Below, in pieces: positions 22,633-34,152 of a stretch of 64,000 nucleotides of DNA. Origin of the DNA: Mesotaenium endlicherianum (lineage: Eukaryota > Streptophyta > Zygnematophyceae > Zygnematales > Mesotaeniaceae); NCBI GenBank assembly GCA_009602735.1, contig WELA01009032.1:229309-293308 (forward strand), given 5' to 3'. The notes under the pieces are model-generated. The model made no database searches. It saw only the letters and a program-made list of their open reading frames with translations, and was not told where the DNA came from. Each line of letters opens with the position of its first letter. Positions within the stretch are counted from its first letter, which is position 1. The translations under genes and the position numbers were made by a program.

Positions 22633-23431
22633 CATGGAACACATCATGGATACGCCAGCCTGAAGGAAGTTCCAACTTGTAGGCCACTGGATTCACCTGC
22701 TTGAGCACTACAAAGGGACCTGTAAAGCGTGCCCGCAGTTTCCTCTTGCCTGTGAAAGGTAGGTTCTCTGTGGACAAGAGCACTTTGTCGCCCACATGGA
22801 ATGTCACTTCCCTCCTGTGCTTGTCAGCATGCTTGACCTGTTCCTCCTGTTCAAAGTAAACAATGACCGCCAAAAGTTGCTAGTAAACCTTGGATCTTGA
22901 TCTGAAACAATGACCTTTGGCAACCCATGTAGCCTGAAAATATGATCAGAGAATAGCCGTGCCACATCTGCTGCCGTACAAGTCTCCTTCATAGGAATAA
23001 AGTGAGCCATCTTGCTGAGCCGATCAGACACAACCCAAACTGCCTTGTGCCCTTGACCACTCACTGGTAACGACGTGATGAAGTCCATAGCAATCTGCTC
23101 CCAAGGATACTCTGGAATAGGCAGGGGTTGCAAGGTACCTCCCTTCTTTTGATTTGGTGTCTTGTTACGCTGGCACGCATCGCATTCCTGATCCACTCCT
23201 CGATGTCCTTGTCCATATTTCTCCAACAGTATTCTCGCTTCAGCACGCTTGCCGTCTTCTCGTTTCCAAAGTGTCCAGCATATAAGCAATCATGATGCTC
23301 CGCAAGTAGTTAGTCTCGTAGCTCCTTGATGTCAGGTACCACCACTCTCTTGGAATCACCATAATACCATATGTCGTCCTTCTTTTGCATACTCGAGTTA
23401 AACTCAGCTGCTCCACCATTAGCAAACTTTG
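22616..23431 (-). pseudogene. Integrase of element E, core deleted
   Basis: Zinc-domain remnant (CDACQRNK frame), then DFITSLPVSGQGHKAVWVV, SDRLSKMAHFIPM, LHGLPKVIVSDQDPRFTSNF. The frame then jumps to the C-terminal part (QVKHADKHRREVTFHVGDKV, LRARFTGPFVVLKQVNPVAY, RIHDVFHVSCLRPHV). The region with the catalytic Glu and about 120 residues is missing. The last few codons run into antisense of ORF3 of B. Confidence 0.82.
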
Positions 23432-24144
23432 TGAAAGGGGGAAGGGTGCGGGGAGTGCGCCCATACACACTCACGCACCCTTACCCGCGAGTGGAAGCGT
23501 GCACGAGGACCTTTCCTAGTTGCGTACACAAGGTGGAGTGGCCTGGTGGTATGCCACCCTTGCAAGAGTTAGAGGGCTACATGAGAGAGGAGTGGGAAAG
23601 AACTCAATTTATTAAGAAAAGTCGTGTACAAGATTCAAAGGTTAGACTAGAATAAGCTCCCTCTACTTCCTTGTGCTTCCCATTTATCCCTTTTACTCTA
23701 AGTGTCCTCTCTAGCAAGGTACCTCCAGAACCTTCTCCTATGGCTCCTTCCATGTACTTGACCTTGCCTAGTTGGACAAGCTAGCACACTCACACGCACA
23801 CAATCACACTCTAGAATATTCTACTACACAATCCACTAACTCCTCACGGAGTTTCTAGAAATTCCACGATCACTTTGGCACTCTACGTAATTGTACGTAC
23901 TTTCTGGAACCCTCATGTTTCAATGTCCTACTTCCTGGACTCCAACCGAAATTTTCGTCACTGGACCTGTCCTTGTCACTAATAGAATCTGTGACATTAA
24001 AAACTCACTAAAAACTTCCAAAATTCATAACTATCTCAATACTTGTCCGAATGACTTGAAATAAAGGCCAAAGTTCTTCTAAAATCACACTCTTATGCAT
24101 ATAAAATACTAGAAAGAAACAAACTACACTTTCATAACCTTACA
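23432..24144 (-). mobile_element. Solo LTR inside element E, between RNase H and integrase
   Basis: 713 bp. On the minus strand it begins tgtaaggttatgaaag and ends cccctttca, like the 5' LTR of E (tgtaaggtcatag...ctttca). Flanks on the plus strand are ctttg (23427-23431) and ttttg (24145-24149), a 5-bp duplication with one change. It interrupts EEDPK/FANGG in the pol frame. Confidence 0.8.
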
Positions 24145-24747
24145 TTTTGGGTCCTCCTCATAACCTCGCTGAAGCTTCTCCTTGAAGTCCATACTCTCCT
24201 TGATGACTGAGACAGCTGCAAGGTCGCACCTCCTGGATAAAGCGTCTGCAGGGTTGATCTTCCCAGGTAAATTTTCAATCTTGTGGTGGAACTGTTGCAG
24301 AAACTCCATCCACCTTGCTTGTCTTGGTGTCAATGATGGCTGCGTCATAAACTTCTCCAAGCTCTTGTGGTCGGTCTTGATAAACACCTTCCTTTCGTCC
24401 ACATAACATCGCCATATCCTCAAAGCCTGGATAATAGCCAACATCTCCCGCTCGTGTGCTACATAATTCTGCTCCGCAGGACTCAACTTCCTGCTCTCAT
24501 ATGCCATAGGCTGCAATCCTTTGCCCTGGTCTTGGAGAAGAATGGCTCCCATTGCGAAATTTGATGCATCCGTGATGATGGTGAAAGGAAGCTCTGGACT
24601 TGCAATTGCCAACACAGGTGTCTGTGTCAACAGCTCCTTAATCTTCTCGAAGGCTTGCTGCTCCTTGTGACCCCATAGCCACTTCTCCTGCTTCTTCAAC
24701 ATGTCCGTGAGCGGTGCACACACCTTGGCAAATCCTTCAATGAAACG
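24145..24747 (-). pseudogene. RNase H of element E
   Basis: Complete-looking domain: [20 protein letters not shown] (first catalytic Asp), LSPAEQNYVAHEREMLAIIQ (Glu), RKVFIKTDHKSLEKFM (Asp), ENLPGKINPADALSRR. A stop at about 24745 separates it from RT (NYY then tga), and the solo LTR cuts it on the other side. Confidence 0.85.
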
Positions 24748-25806
24748 TCAATAATAATTTGCCATGCCGAGGAAGCTCCTGAGTTGATGAATATCAGCAG
24801 GTACCGGCCAAACTCTGACTGCTTGCACCTTCTTCTGCTCCACCTTGACTCCTTCAGCTCCCACTATATGTCCAAGAAATTTGACTTCATTGAGACAAAA
24901 GTCGCACTTGCTCATCTTCCCATATAACTTTTGATCTCTCAAGACCTCCAACACCTTCCTCAGATGCTCCACATGCTCTTCCAAGGTCTTCGAATAGATC
25001 AAGATGTCGTCCAAAAATACCACCACAAACTGGTCCAAGTAGGGTCTTAAGATACTATCCATGAGTCCCATGAATGTAGCAGGTGCATTAGTCAACCCAA
25101 ATGGCATGACTGTGAACTCGAACAAACCATAGCGAGTCTTGAAAGCACTCTTCTGAACGTCTCCTTTCACAATCCGTACCTGGTGATAGCCTATCCTTAA
25201 GTCGATCTTCGAGAAATACTTCGCCCCGACACGCCTGTCAATCAACTCGTCCACTCGTGGAAGGGGGTACCTGTTCTTGATGGTGATCTTATTGAGTGCT
25301 CGGTAGTCGACACACATCCTCATAGTCCCATCCTTCTTCTTCACAAATAAGACTGGGGCTGCAAATGGAGATTCGCTGGGTTGGATGAATCCCTTCACCA
25401 ATAACTCCGTCAGCTGCTTCTTCAACTCATCCAACTCCGCAAACGATTGTCGATAGGCGGGTCTCTCTGGCGGCTTTCTCCCAGGTTTCAACTCAATCTT
25501 GTGCTTCGTAGCTCTCTGTGGAGGTAATCTTGCAGGTAGCTCCTCAAAAAAAACGCACTTGAACTCCTCCAACAGCGCCTTAATTTGGGCAGGCATCTCA
25601 GCAGGCTCCTTCTCTTGAGCAGTTGGGCTCTGCTCCTTGTGAGCAAGGGGACCAGACACCACTACTTGCTCCTCCGGCGATGTACATTCGCCTAGGCTGT
25701 TAGGATTCACACTTGCTCCATCTAATGACCTGGCCAGGGCCACCAAAACAAGGTATATCTTCTTCACCTGATTCGCCCTGCATAGCTTTTTAACTTGCAG
25801 GCTCAA
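24748..25806 (-). pseudogene. Reverse transcriptase of element E (open frame)
   Basis: Uninterrupted [77 protein letters not shown], then [14 protein letters not shown] with the FLDD active site intact, and [20 protein letters not shown]. One Ser/Arg position of the usual DLRSGYHQ reads DLRIGYHQ. The domain is open, but the element is dead overall. Confidence 0.88.
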
Positions 25807-25816
25807 TAGAAGACAG

Positions 25817-26158
25817 TTACTTGTGGTCTACCTCCACCTGTTTCGCTGTCTCCATTTGACCATCACGCCCTTGGACCTTCACTTGTCCTGTGCACCAGTG
25901 CACTTGAGGGTTGGCCTTTCTCAGCCATGGTCGGCCCAATATCACCTCATGGTGACCCAACTCTGCCTGCTCCATAACTTCAGTACTCTGGTGCCCCGCT
26001 ACTTCCACGTGGATAGCTTCCGTAGGTGCACCACACTTGAGTCTCTGCCCATTCGTCAAAATTGCCTCCTTAGGCTCATAATGCTTCTGCACAGAGATTC
26101 GCCACTCCTTCACCAGCTTCTTGTGCACAAAGTTTGCACTTGCGCCACTGTCGACCAT
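25817..26158 (-). pseudogene. Retropepsin-type protease of element E
   Basis: MVDSGASANFVHKKLVKEW gives the DSG active site, and HHEVILGRPWLRKANPQVHW the flap/second conserved region of plant Gypsy proteases. It would mature the polyprotein. The frame is broken from gag upstream. Confidence 0.85.
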
Positions 26159-26185
26159 ACACTTCGCCTTGTTGCCGTCGACTAC

Positions 26186-27330
26186 TCATCCCACGATGAT
26201 AGGCTTGTCAACGTCTTGTCCTTTGCTTCTCGGCAGGCTCTTGGAGATAACCTCCTTGCAAGTTCTCGTCTTCACGCCAGTAGACACCCCAAAACGACTT
26301 ACTGGCGTCCTTCTTTTTCCTGCTGTTGAGGTTGCTTCGCCTTCACATGACAGTCTCGAGCCAGATGTCCAAACTTGCCGCAATTATAGGAGAGTCCTCT
26401 CGGTTTGAAATTTTGCTGCCTGCGCTGGTACTGAACAAGTCCCAACTCCGTAGGTACTAGACCTTGTCCACTCGTGCTTGGCGCTTGAGATCCAAAGTGT
26501 CGTTATTCTCCAGAATTGTGGCTGCCCCACTGCCTCTGACTATACTCCACAGCGTCGACCCTTGTTGCCAATGTCATCATTTCTCCAAGACTGGTAGGGT
26601 GCTTGAGCGCCACTTCCTTGGCCACAGTTGGCTTGAGTCCCCTCTTGAACTTGTCCATCATCTCTGACTCGTGCATGGATGGACATTGAAGCACCAGCTC
26701 GTTGAAGCGCGATACATACTCCTGAACGCTTGCTCGTTGACGAAGGCGCACCAATAGATCTCGAGCGGTAGCCTCGGGTGCAATAGGTTGAAATTGCCTC
26801 TTCAAGCCTTCAAGTAGCTGATCAACAGTAGCAGGGACTCCAGACAGCTGCTCCTGTCACTCATATTAAGCTCCAGCACTTTTCTGCAGTAAAGTTATGA
26901 CAAAGGCGACTTGCCTGTCGGGCGTGAGCGCAGAATACTCCATAAACTTCTTCACTCCAAAAATCCATTGATGAACAGGCAGCGATCCACGCTCTCCAGT
27001 ACAAACTTCACGCTTTGGCGCACGCACTCCCGATGCGGGTGGAATAACTGGTTGCACCACTGGATTAACATAAATTGGTGGTACAACGGGTGCAGGTGCC
27101 GAACTCGTCGAAGCGGCATTCAAAACAACAACTTGCACCCTCTTCTCCACCTCCGCGCGCATATTTTGTTGAAATTGGGCGTAGACTTCTCCTTCAATTG
27201 CATTTGCCATTTGCCTTAGCATCGCCCGCATCTCTTGTTGCTCTCTGGTCATTGTTGGTGCTGCCTGCTGCCCCGCGCGCTCACCATGCTCGACATGTTC
27301 GCCTCCTCCAGCTGCCGACTGCGACTCCAT
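26186..27330 (-). pseudogene. Gag of element E
   Basis: Starts MESQSAAGGGEHVEHGERAG at 27330, with a stop at 26866. The capsid core resumes at 26805 (EATARDLLVRLRQRASVQEY, NELVLQCPSMHESEMMDKF, KRGLKPTVAKEVALKHPTS). A zinc-knuckle remnant (NCGKFGHLARDC) is near 26345-26385. The retrotrans_gag pattern is clear; three frames are needed. Confidence 0.85.
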
Positions 27331-27353
27331 AATATTATATGCAAACTAGCCCA

Positions 27354-27365
27354 GCTTCGATACCA
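27354..27365 (-). other. Primer binding site of element E
   Basis: Minus strand tggtatcgaagc, initiator tRNA-Met type with two changes, two bases from the LTR end. Confidence 0.75.
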
Positions 27366-27367
27366 GA

Positions 27368-28111
27368 TGAAAGGGGCAGAGTGCCCTAGTGGAAGCGTAG
27401 TAACTCACGAGGAAAGGAACTAGTTGCAATCATACTAGAGAGTGCAGCGGCATATCACTAACAAAGCTTAGGAAAAATACTCAACATTTTGAGTAGCAAG
27501 AAAAGTCTTATAAATGAACTAGGATGAAAGGCCTTGTCATCACAAACCCGTAGAAATTTACAGAAGTGAAAACTGATAAGAAACAAAGAAGTTATGCCTA
27601 TTTATAATTTCCTGCCTAAGTGCTCTTCCCTAGGAGGAAGCTACGGATTTTCCTAAGTGTTCGTCAAATTGTCCCTTCCAAAATATTCGTGAGTAAGCCA
27701 GATCAGTCTAATGTGACGTGTCGGGCCGAAGTGACGTCCACATACATGCATCGACATTACTAGAATATTCTATCTTAGACGCGCTAGGCTAAACCGAAAC
27801 TTCTAGGTAAATCGACCTAGTCGACACTCCGCGTCAGCCGGACTTACGTGAAGGTTCGAGTTCATTCTAACGGGCCAGATCGCTCGACGCTGTCGGTCAA
27901 TCCGACGGTCGCGCTCACTGCGAATTAAGGACAGTCGTCAACCGACCTCAAAACTATTTAAACTTCGGAAATCCCTAACTGTCTCAATACTTGACCAAAT
28001 TCGATGAACTTTATATCAAAATGACCACAAAAATGCACTCTACACTACTATACAATTAGAACATACTTTCATGAAAATCAAACATGCACTTTATAAACCT
28101 ATGACCTTACA
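27368..28111 (-). repeat. 5' LTR of element E
   Basis: 744 bp, TG...CA on the minus strand (tgtaaggtc...ctttca). Related to the solo LTR at 23432-24144. Its outer end lies directly next to gag sequence of element G at 28112. Confidence 0.82.
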
Positions 28112-28538
28112 GTTCAGGTTGGCTCCTTTCCTGGGGTTGAAAGTGTCAGGTGCTGGGCTTGATGAGTTTTCTTGCTCTCGTAGGCTCTTGTGGAGGCGCT
28201 TGAGCCGGGGCTGGATTTGGAGGAGCGTTGCTTGCAATAGGGGCAGCCATGGCAGCCATAGCTTCTCTTGACGCTTGTACGGTTGCTTCATAGGTGGCCA
28301 AGTCCACTTGGTTGTGGATAGTCATTAGGAAGGCTACCCACTCGTTTGCAAGAACTCCTTGTGGTGGGGTCAACTTTGCCACAACGACTGCCACGTGATC
28401 TGATGGTGCTCCTCCTTGTGGTGCTCCTTGTTGTGGCAGATTTTGTCGAGTGGGCACTCCCGTCGGCGCTGGAGGAGGGTCTCTTGGAGATGAAGTGCTT
28501 CCTTCAAAAGCTTGCTGTTGGTCTTGAGGATCGGCCAT
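28112..28538 (-). pseudogene. Gag N-terminus of element G
   Basis: Starts MADPQDQQQAFEGSTS, Pro/Ala/Gln-rich with SDHVAVVVAKLTPPQGVLAN and EWVAFLMTIHNQVDLATYEA. Truncated where the LTR of element E begins. The LTR of G is the family of element F, so it likely resembles the part of F hidden by the assembly gap. Confidence 0.7.
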
Positions 28539-28563
28539 CTTTCTTGTGCTACCAAAGTGCCTA

Positions 28564-28575
28564 GCTCCGATACCA
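28564..28575 (-). other. Primer binding site of element G
   Basis: Minus strand tggtatcggagc, initiator tRNA-Met type, one base from the LTR. Confidence 0.8.
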
Positions 28576-28576
28576 T

Positions 28577-29063
28577 TGTAGTGAAACAGATAGTAAAATA
28601 GAGTACTTTATCTACTCAAGACAAGGACCTTTGAACACAAGTGGTAGCTTCTTGAAAGAGAGATGGCTTCTTGAAAGTTAATATATTTCTGGAATTTGGC
28701 AAGTACAAGAGTGATTTTAGAACGCTTTTCTATATTCTAGCTCTTGTTTATACTTGCTACATAAGTAATTTCTAAGAAGGTGCATGTTGGTGTGTTGGCA
28801 CCCAACACATCCCAAAACTTGCCACTCCTTTCTAGAATAATGTACACATGTCCTTTTGACCTAAAAATGGCGTATTTGACTTTCGCCACATGGAGTTCTT
28901 CTAGATCCTTCCTCTACTTAAAGCATGCCTTAGATGGTTTGAAGGATATGAACCAAGTCACTAGAGTATCTATTCACACTTGAATCCACACTATACTACT
29001 CCAAAAATATTCAGAAATATTAAAGTAAAAACAAAGTAATATATTCTAACTCATATCACTACA
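28577..29063 (-). repeat. 5' LTR of element G
   Basis: 487 bp with perfect 7-bp inverted ends tgtagtg/cactaca. It shares the tail and the tata region with the 5' LTR of element F (48343 onward). Confidence 0.85.
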
Positions 29064-30221
29064 CCCACTGTCCACGGCTATGTCGTTATGTACCATAGGC
29101 GATCCCAACGGGTATGCCCCCGTGGTTGCTAGGGAATAGGGAGAGTAAGGGGTGTGGAACGTCGGGTTATTTTTTGACTTGAGTTGTACGTGCGTGTGTT
29201 CGACCTTAGGCTTGCACCCTTTCGTACTTAACGTACATTTTAATTTGTATGTTACGATGCGATGGCGCGTCATTTGTACTTAGAATTTTGTTTTTAATTC
29301 GTAGGGACTGGGCATACTTTGAGAGGACACGCTACTAAGGCCGCGAGCTAACACCATTCAGGTGCTAGCCTTGTATGTTCGCTTTCATGTTGAGATGCTT
29401 TACTCCTTATGTCGTGATCTAATGCTCATGTCTTATGATGGTGCTTTCCTTGTTCTCTCAACTTTGTAGATTGCAATGCTTAACATTTCATAGAAGCGCA
29501 GTGAGTCACGAATCCGTTGCATCCTAACTCAACCATAGCATCGCAAATTACTTTCTATCTCACTCGTTCTTGATGCCATAATTCGTGTTGCTAGCTTAGG
29601 CTCTCACTAGTTTGCTCTAGCTCATCACTGGTTTTTGTACCTCATTTTTGCTATAGCCGATAGCTGCCCATTTGCCCAGTAGTGCCCAATTCAGACTCTT
29701 GTTGTTCTTTTTTAACTTTTACAGCTAATAAGTTGTGGGCTTTCCCCCCTCATAAGAGAGGTTTCTACCCACAGCACATATGTTAATCTCTTAATGTCCA
29801 GCCTATGGAGCAGTTCCTCCCTTGAGCATGTCGCTCGATGTCAGAGTCCTTTCACATCTCAGTAGTACCAATGCCTAGCGTCCGCCGATAGCCTCCGTTG
29901 CAATAAGGTTCCAGGATTTTGCATCAAATTCAGTAAGATGTATTTTAGCTAGAGTATGGTTATCTAAATGAGAATGCCTTTATCACTGAGTCCCTCTGAT
30001 GTTGTATGTGTGCTTGTATATGCTTGTATCTTTGGTAGACAAGAGTCCATGAATTTTTAAATAGAAGCTCTAGTCCTCAAGTTCGTTTCAATCTGATGCC
30101 TTGAGTTAGTGCGTGACTATGGCACACTACGGTAAGTGAGTCAAGAGGTATTAATGAGTAAAGAAATTCATTAAGGGTGAAGATTGCTCCCTAATTTACA
30201 CGCTTCCAACTAACTCTTATC
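29064..30221. other. Unassigned, AT-rich stretch between elements G and H
   Basis: No protein-like frame, LTR or gene recognised in about 1.2 kb. It may be an older insertion or decayed element internal sequence. Confidence 0.3.
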
Positions 30222-30587
30222 TTATATATTTATATGAAATATACTTTTTGAATAAGCAAGATTTATTTCAAATGGGTTATGAAGTTTGGCCCTTTCTGCC
30301 ATCAGTTCTTCAACTATTCTGGCATCTGCCAGACGCCTCCTTTCTGCTTTTGTATCACCTGCTTCGTTAGCTAAACGCTCAACTTCTGTTATGATATGTT
30401 CTTCTTCAGCCTTGTGGGCTGATACTGCAGCAATAGCTGCCGCTTCTTCCACGGCCTCTCTAGCTGCTGTGTCTGCTAAAGCTTCAGCATAAGTGCGAGG
30501 TCCAACTACCTGGCTCTTGGCCTTACCTTCTATGTTCTCACCCTCCATATTCCGAGAGTTTCTAGTCTGAAACCACGTCGTTACCAT
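30222..30587 (-). pseudogene. Gag N-terminus of element H
   Basis: MVTTWFQTRNSRNMEGENIE, then RTYAEALADTAAREAVEEAA and ELMAERAKLHNP. It aligns with gag of element B (TYSEAVADTAAREAADEAAA). Truncated after about 110 codons. Confidence 0.78.
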
Positions 30588-30608
30588 ACAAAGAAAATTG
30601 TGATAAGA

Positions 30609-30620
30609 GCTCTGATACCA
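30609..30620 (-). other. Primer binding site of element H
   Basis: Minus strand tggtatcagagc, an exact match to the initiator tRNA-Met complement used by plant Gypsy elements. Confidence 0.85.
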
Positions 30621-30621
30621 C

Positions 30622-31229
30622 TGAATTGAATCGAAGTACCAATAAGCGATTAACATTCAATAAGAGATCTTTATTCCAGCAAGTAACCATTATGGTATTT
30701 TCTAGTTAACTCATTAATTAGCAAAAGACTACACAACTAGCGTAAGCAATATTCACAAGTCAAACGCAAGTAACGAGCATCTGTCATGCAATCAATGAAC
30801 TTATACATAAGCAAGGTTAGTAAGCACTTCGTGTAATGGTTTGCAATCTTGGATTCATATGTTTTCTCAGTAGACTGAAAAGAGAGTTGGCCTTGTTTTC
30901 GAATGCCGAACACGAGGGCAATACTAGCACATGTACATGAAAGGTGTTTGGTGTTCAACAGCAAGTGCGATGGCGCCGCCTAACCAGGAGTTAACCACGT
31001 TGGTAGGATATCGGCTAATCAAATGCACAGCCATCTCCCATCATCCCGAAACGCCATCTGCCTAAGGCGTCATCTGGCCCTTCATCTAGGTCACACTTAA
31101 TTGCATTGCTAGGCAGTTCGCCAGTACCGCTTAAGGCGGTCAATTGCCTATCAAAGAATGTCAGCAAGCTGACTTAAGTTGACTTCAGCATGCTGCTATT
31201 GGATGAGTCATAACACTGAATAATACTAG
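30622..31229 (-). repeat. 5' LTR of element H, first part
   Basis: Same family as the LTRs of B and C. It is interrupted at 31229 by element D and resumes at 45857-45988, where it ends (plus-strand reading) in tttttaca. Total about 736 bp once the duplicated CTAG is counted once. Confidence 0.78.
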
Positions 31230-31363
31230 TGTCGTGCGCTAGGAGGTCGGGTGCGTACTATCGACACAAGCAATGCATAATAAGCAAGCAGGCTTTGCTG
31301 CAATGAAGTCTACAATACATGGGGCTTTATAGCCAAAAAGGGAGGCAAGTGCTGGATGTTTCA
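31230..31363 (-). repeat. Element D repeat B2
   Basis: 134 bp, the same length as B1 (40381-40514), differing at scattered bases. Its outer end cacgaca marks the end of element D. Confidence 0.8.
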
Positions 31364-31634
31364 ATCCAGTAAGGAGTGTGTACTCTCCAGAGTGAGCACC
31401 TCAAGACTGTAATCTGGTAGGAAAACAATCAATGAAGTCCGGCCCAAAAGATCACTGGAAGCACATCATGATCTTCAAAAGTAATCCTATGGCAAGGGGT
31501 ATAAGCTGTGACTTTACTCACCACTTGTGAAGTTTTTCTAGTGACTGGAAGCCAGCAAGGCTTGCTCTTCACAAGAGAGAGACTAAGTGGTCCTGAAAAC
31601 ACAAGAGATAAAAGTGTAAGCTTTACTGATAATC
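31364..31634 (-). repeat. Element D repeat A2, inner part
   Basis: Matches 44712-44870 of A1 (agtgtgtactctccagag..., gcacatcatgatcttcaa, ggggtataagctgtgact). It has about 105 bp not in A1, which looks deleted there. It ends at the element C target duplication taatc (31630-31634). Confidence 0.78.
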
Positions 31635-32353
31635 TGAAATAAATCGACTTACCAAATATGCAATCAACAATTAATAAAGATCTTTATATCAGCAAGTAAT
31701 CTTTATAGTATTTTCGTTAATTGAATTAACAGCAAAGGACCACACACTAGCAGTGAATAATACTCGTAAGTCAAATGCAAGTAAAGTAGCATCAATAATG
31801 CAATCAGTAAACTCATACATAAGCAAGGTTGGGAAGACAGTGCGTATCAATGGCTTCTAGCCTTGGATTCAGATTTCTCTCAGTAAGCTGTACAAGAGAG
31901 TTGGCCTCGTTTCCGAATGCCGAACTCGAGAGAAATGCCTAGCATATGTACAGGGAATGAGTATACTGTTCAACGGCCAGTGCGATGGCACCGCCTACCC
32001 GGGAGTTAACCACGTTGGTAGGACGTCGGTTAACCAAATCCACCGCCATCTCCCATCATCCCGAATCGCCATCCATCATAGGGTTGTCATCTGGCCATTC
32101 ATCTAGCATACCACACTTAGATGCATATCTAGGCAGTTCGCTGCTACCGAGTACGGAAGTCAGCTGGCTGTCAAAGAATGTGTCAGCAAGCTGACTTAAG
32201 TTGGCTTCAGCCTGCTGCTTCCGGCTGAGTTCTTGAACTGATAATGATGTAAAGTCCAGCAGACTCAATACTACATGAAGTTCAGTAGGCTCAACTTAAA
32301 TAACTGTTATATTTAAAAAAATATTATATCTACTAATATACTGATTCATTACA
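31635..32353 (-). repeat. 3' LTR of element C
   Basis: 719 bp, TG...CA on the minus strand (tgtaatgaatcag...tttatttca). Confidence 0.9.
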
Positions 32354-32366
32354 ATCCCTCCAACTT
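32354..32366 (-). other. Polypurine tract of element C
   Basis: Minus strand aagttggagggat directly before the 3' LTR; plus-strand DNA primer site. A similar ttggaggg run also occurs between the chromodomain and ORF3 in both B and C. Confidence 0.75.
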
Positions 32367-32465
32367 AAGTTGTTGTCGCCTCGACAACATTAAACTGCAA
32401 AAAATTTTGGTCAGGGAATTGAACCTGACCAGCCTCCCCTATTGGTTGCTTTTTCAGCCTGTCAC

Positions 32466-34152
32466 CTAGGGGGTTGTTCCTGGGGCTTCAGGATCAGCAG
32501 ACTGAGAACTGGACCTAGATCTGGACAGCCCTCTAGGTCTGTCAACTGGCCTTCTAAAGAACCCCGTTTGTTCTAAAGTTGGACCTCGAGGAGAACGAAG
32601 GATGGTAGCCTGCTCTTTAACCACTTGGGTGTTGATCCCCACATAGACAGGCATTCCAGTAGGGTGCTGAAATACATTGGCAAGAGGTACATGCCCCTGA
32701 GCGAAGGGAGAGGTCGGCATACCTCTGGCCACTCCGCGTGTCCCTCTTCTGGCAATTCTGTCCTCTGGGGATTTTTGCCTTTGTCTGCTGCCAAGTACAG
32801 TCAGATTAGCTTCTTCCCCTGCTTGGGCAGGTGGGCTGGGGGAGCAAGTGCGCGGTTCAGTTACCTCTATGGCTGCGTTCAAATGCCATATTCCTGATCT
32901 TGGCTCCTGAGGAAGCCCTGCTCTTGCCTGCCCCTGGGTGTCTTGAGTACCAGGTCCTGATGCTTCTCCTCTGCCTTGTTCTTCTTCCTCATCCTTCTCA
33001 TCTTCCTCCTCTGAGAGGGTAGGTGTCTCGTCCACTAAGTTGTCCTGCTCCCTGGTGGACATGGAGTAGTCTACTGACCTCCCTTTCTTAGGGCGCGCCG
33101 GAGGTTGCTTGGCCTTCAGCCTGCTGATATCTATCCGGCCTGCATTCTTCGCCCATTTGATGAAAGCATGCTTTCCCTTAGAGAAGTAGTCTCTCCCCCT
33201 CCTCCTGTGCTCTTTGGTCTCTGCATTCAATTTGCTCAGGCAGCCATTCAGCCTTGGGTCCCAAGGGGCAATGTGAGGTGGTAGGATGAGGTAGCCGTCC
33301 AGGCCATAGTGGAAGTCATCCGATTGGGCTCGGTCACACTCCTGCTTTTTGTTTGTGACGGTCATCCACCTCCAGTCTGTTGGCTGCTGGTAGTACTGGG
33401 GTCCATGCTCAGCCTTCCTCAGTTTACACGGGAACCAGTGGGGGGAGAACATCTGCTGTCTTGCTTCCCTGGCCAAGTACTCCCAGCTCCTCCTTTCAAC
33501 TTCATTGTAAGCTGGCAGTAGTGTGAGGTAGAATACCGTATCCTTAAAGCTATCGGGCCGCATGCTCACCATCCTGATGAGTTTCTGATCTCCCACTATT
33601 CTCGGTATTGGTACCAGCTTGTTCTCTGAATCATTTGCAAGATACCGGGCCTGCTCTGCTGTATAGCCCACCATCTTGGCATAATCTTCGCAGAGTACCA
33701 CACCAGTGTGTGTCTCAATGTACCTATCTAGTCTTGTAGCTCCTTCCCTTTGTAGCAGTGTTGTCTGTTCCCGCTTGTTGATCTCCTGGGCTGCGAGCAA
33801 TGCTTCCTTCGGATTATCAAATATCAAAGTTTTGGCCACCCACCACAATATACCTGTAAGTGGCCAAGCTTTTTTGCCCGTCCGCTTCAGCCTTTTTCCT
33901 TCTCTCCTCCTCTGCCGCTGCCGCTTCTTCTTGTTGTTTCTTCTGTCTCTCCTCCTCAGCTTTCCTGAGGTTTTCCGCTTCCTGATCCTTCTTCCTCTGT
34001 GCCTCTTCTGCCGCCTCTTGTTATCTGCGGACCCTTTCTTGTTCTCTCCTGGTGAGGGACGTCGCCGCCAGCTCCTTCTGGTATTGCTCCATTGTCCTCC
34101 TGGCTTCTTCTGCCTTGCGCTTTCTGTCCTCCTTTTGTGTGGTGGGAGCCAT
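32466..34152 (-). pseudogene. ORF3 of element C: unknown accessory protein downstream of pol
   Basis: Homologue of ORF3 in element B. The coiled-coil N-terminus starts MAPTTQKEDRKRKAEEARR at 34152 and shifts frame near 33870, with a stop near 34020. The conserved middle is open: DRYIE, MVGYT, DSFKD, RRSWEYLARE, HWFPC, QQPTDWRWMT, LPPHIAPWDPRL, SKGKHAFIKWA and PKKGRSVDYS. Then an acidic run, and RGMPTSPFAQGHVPLA with MPVYV. It is divergent from the B copy at many residues yet keeps the motifs and order. It ends about 110 bp before the polypurine tract. Function unknown. Confidence 0.8.

Larger units (their letters stand above)
22616..28111 (-). mobile_element. Element E: Ty3/Gypsy element on the minus strand, 3' end lost
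   Basis: From right to left: 5' LTR, PBS, gag, protease, RT, RNase H, integrase. No 3' LTR; the integrase C-terminus runs into the inverted end of element B near 22615. A solo LTR of the same family sits at 23432-24144. The 5' LTR ends inside the gag of element G. Confidence 0.88.
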
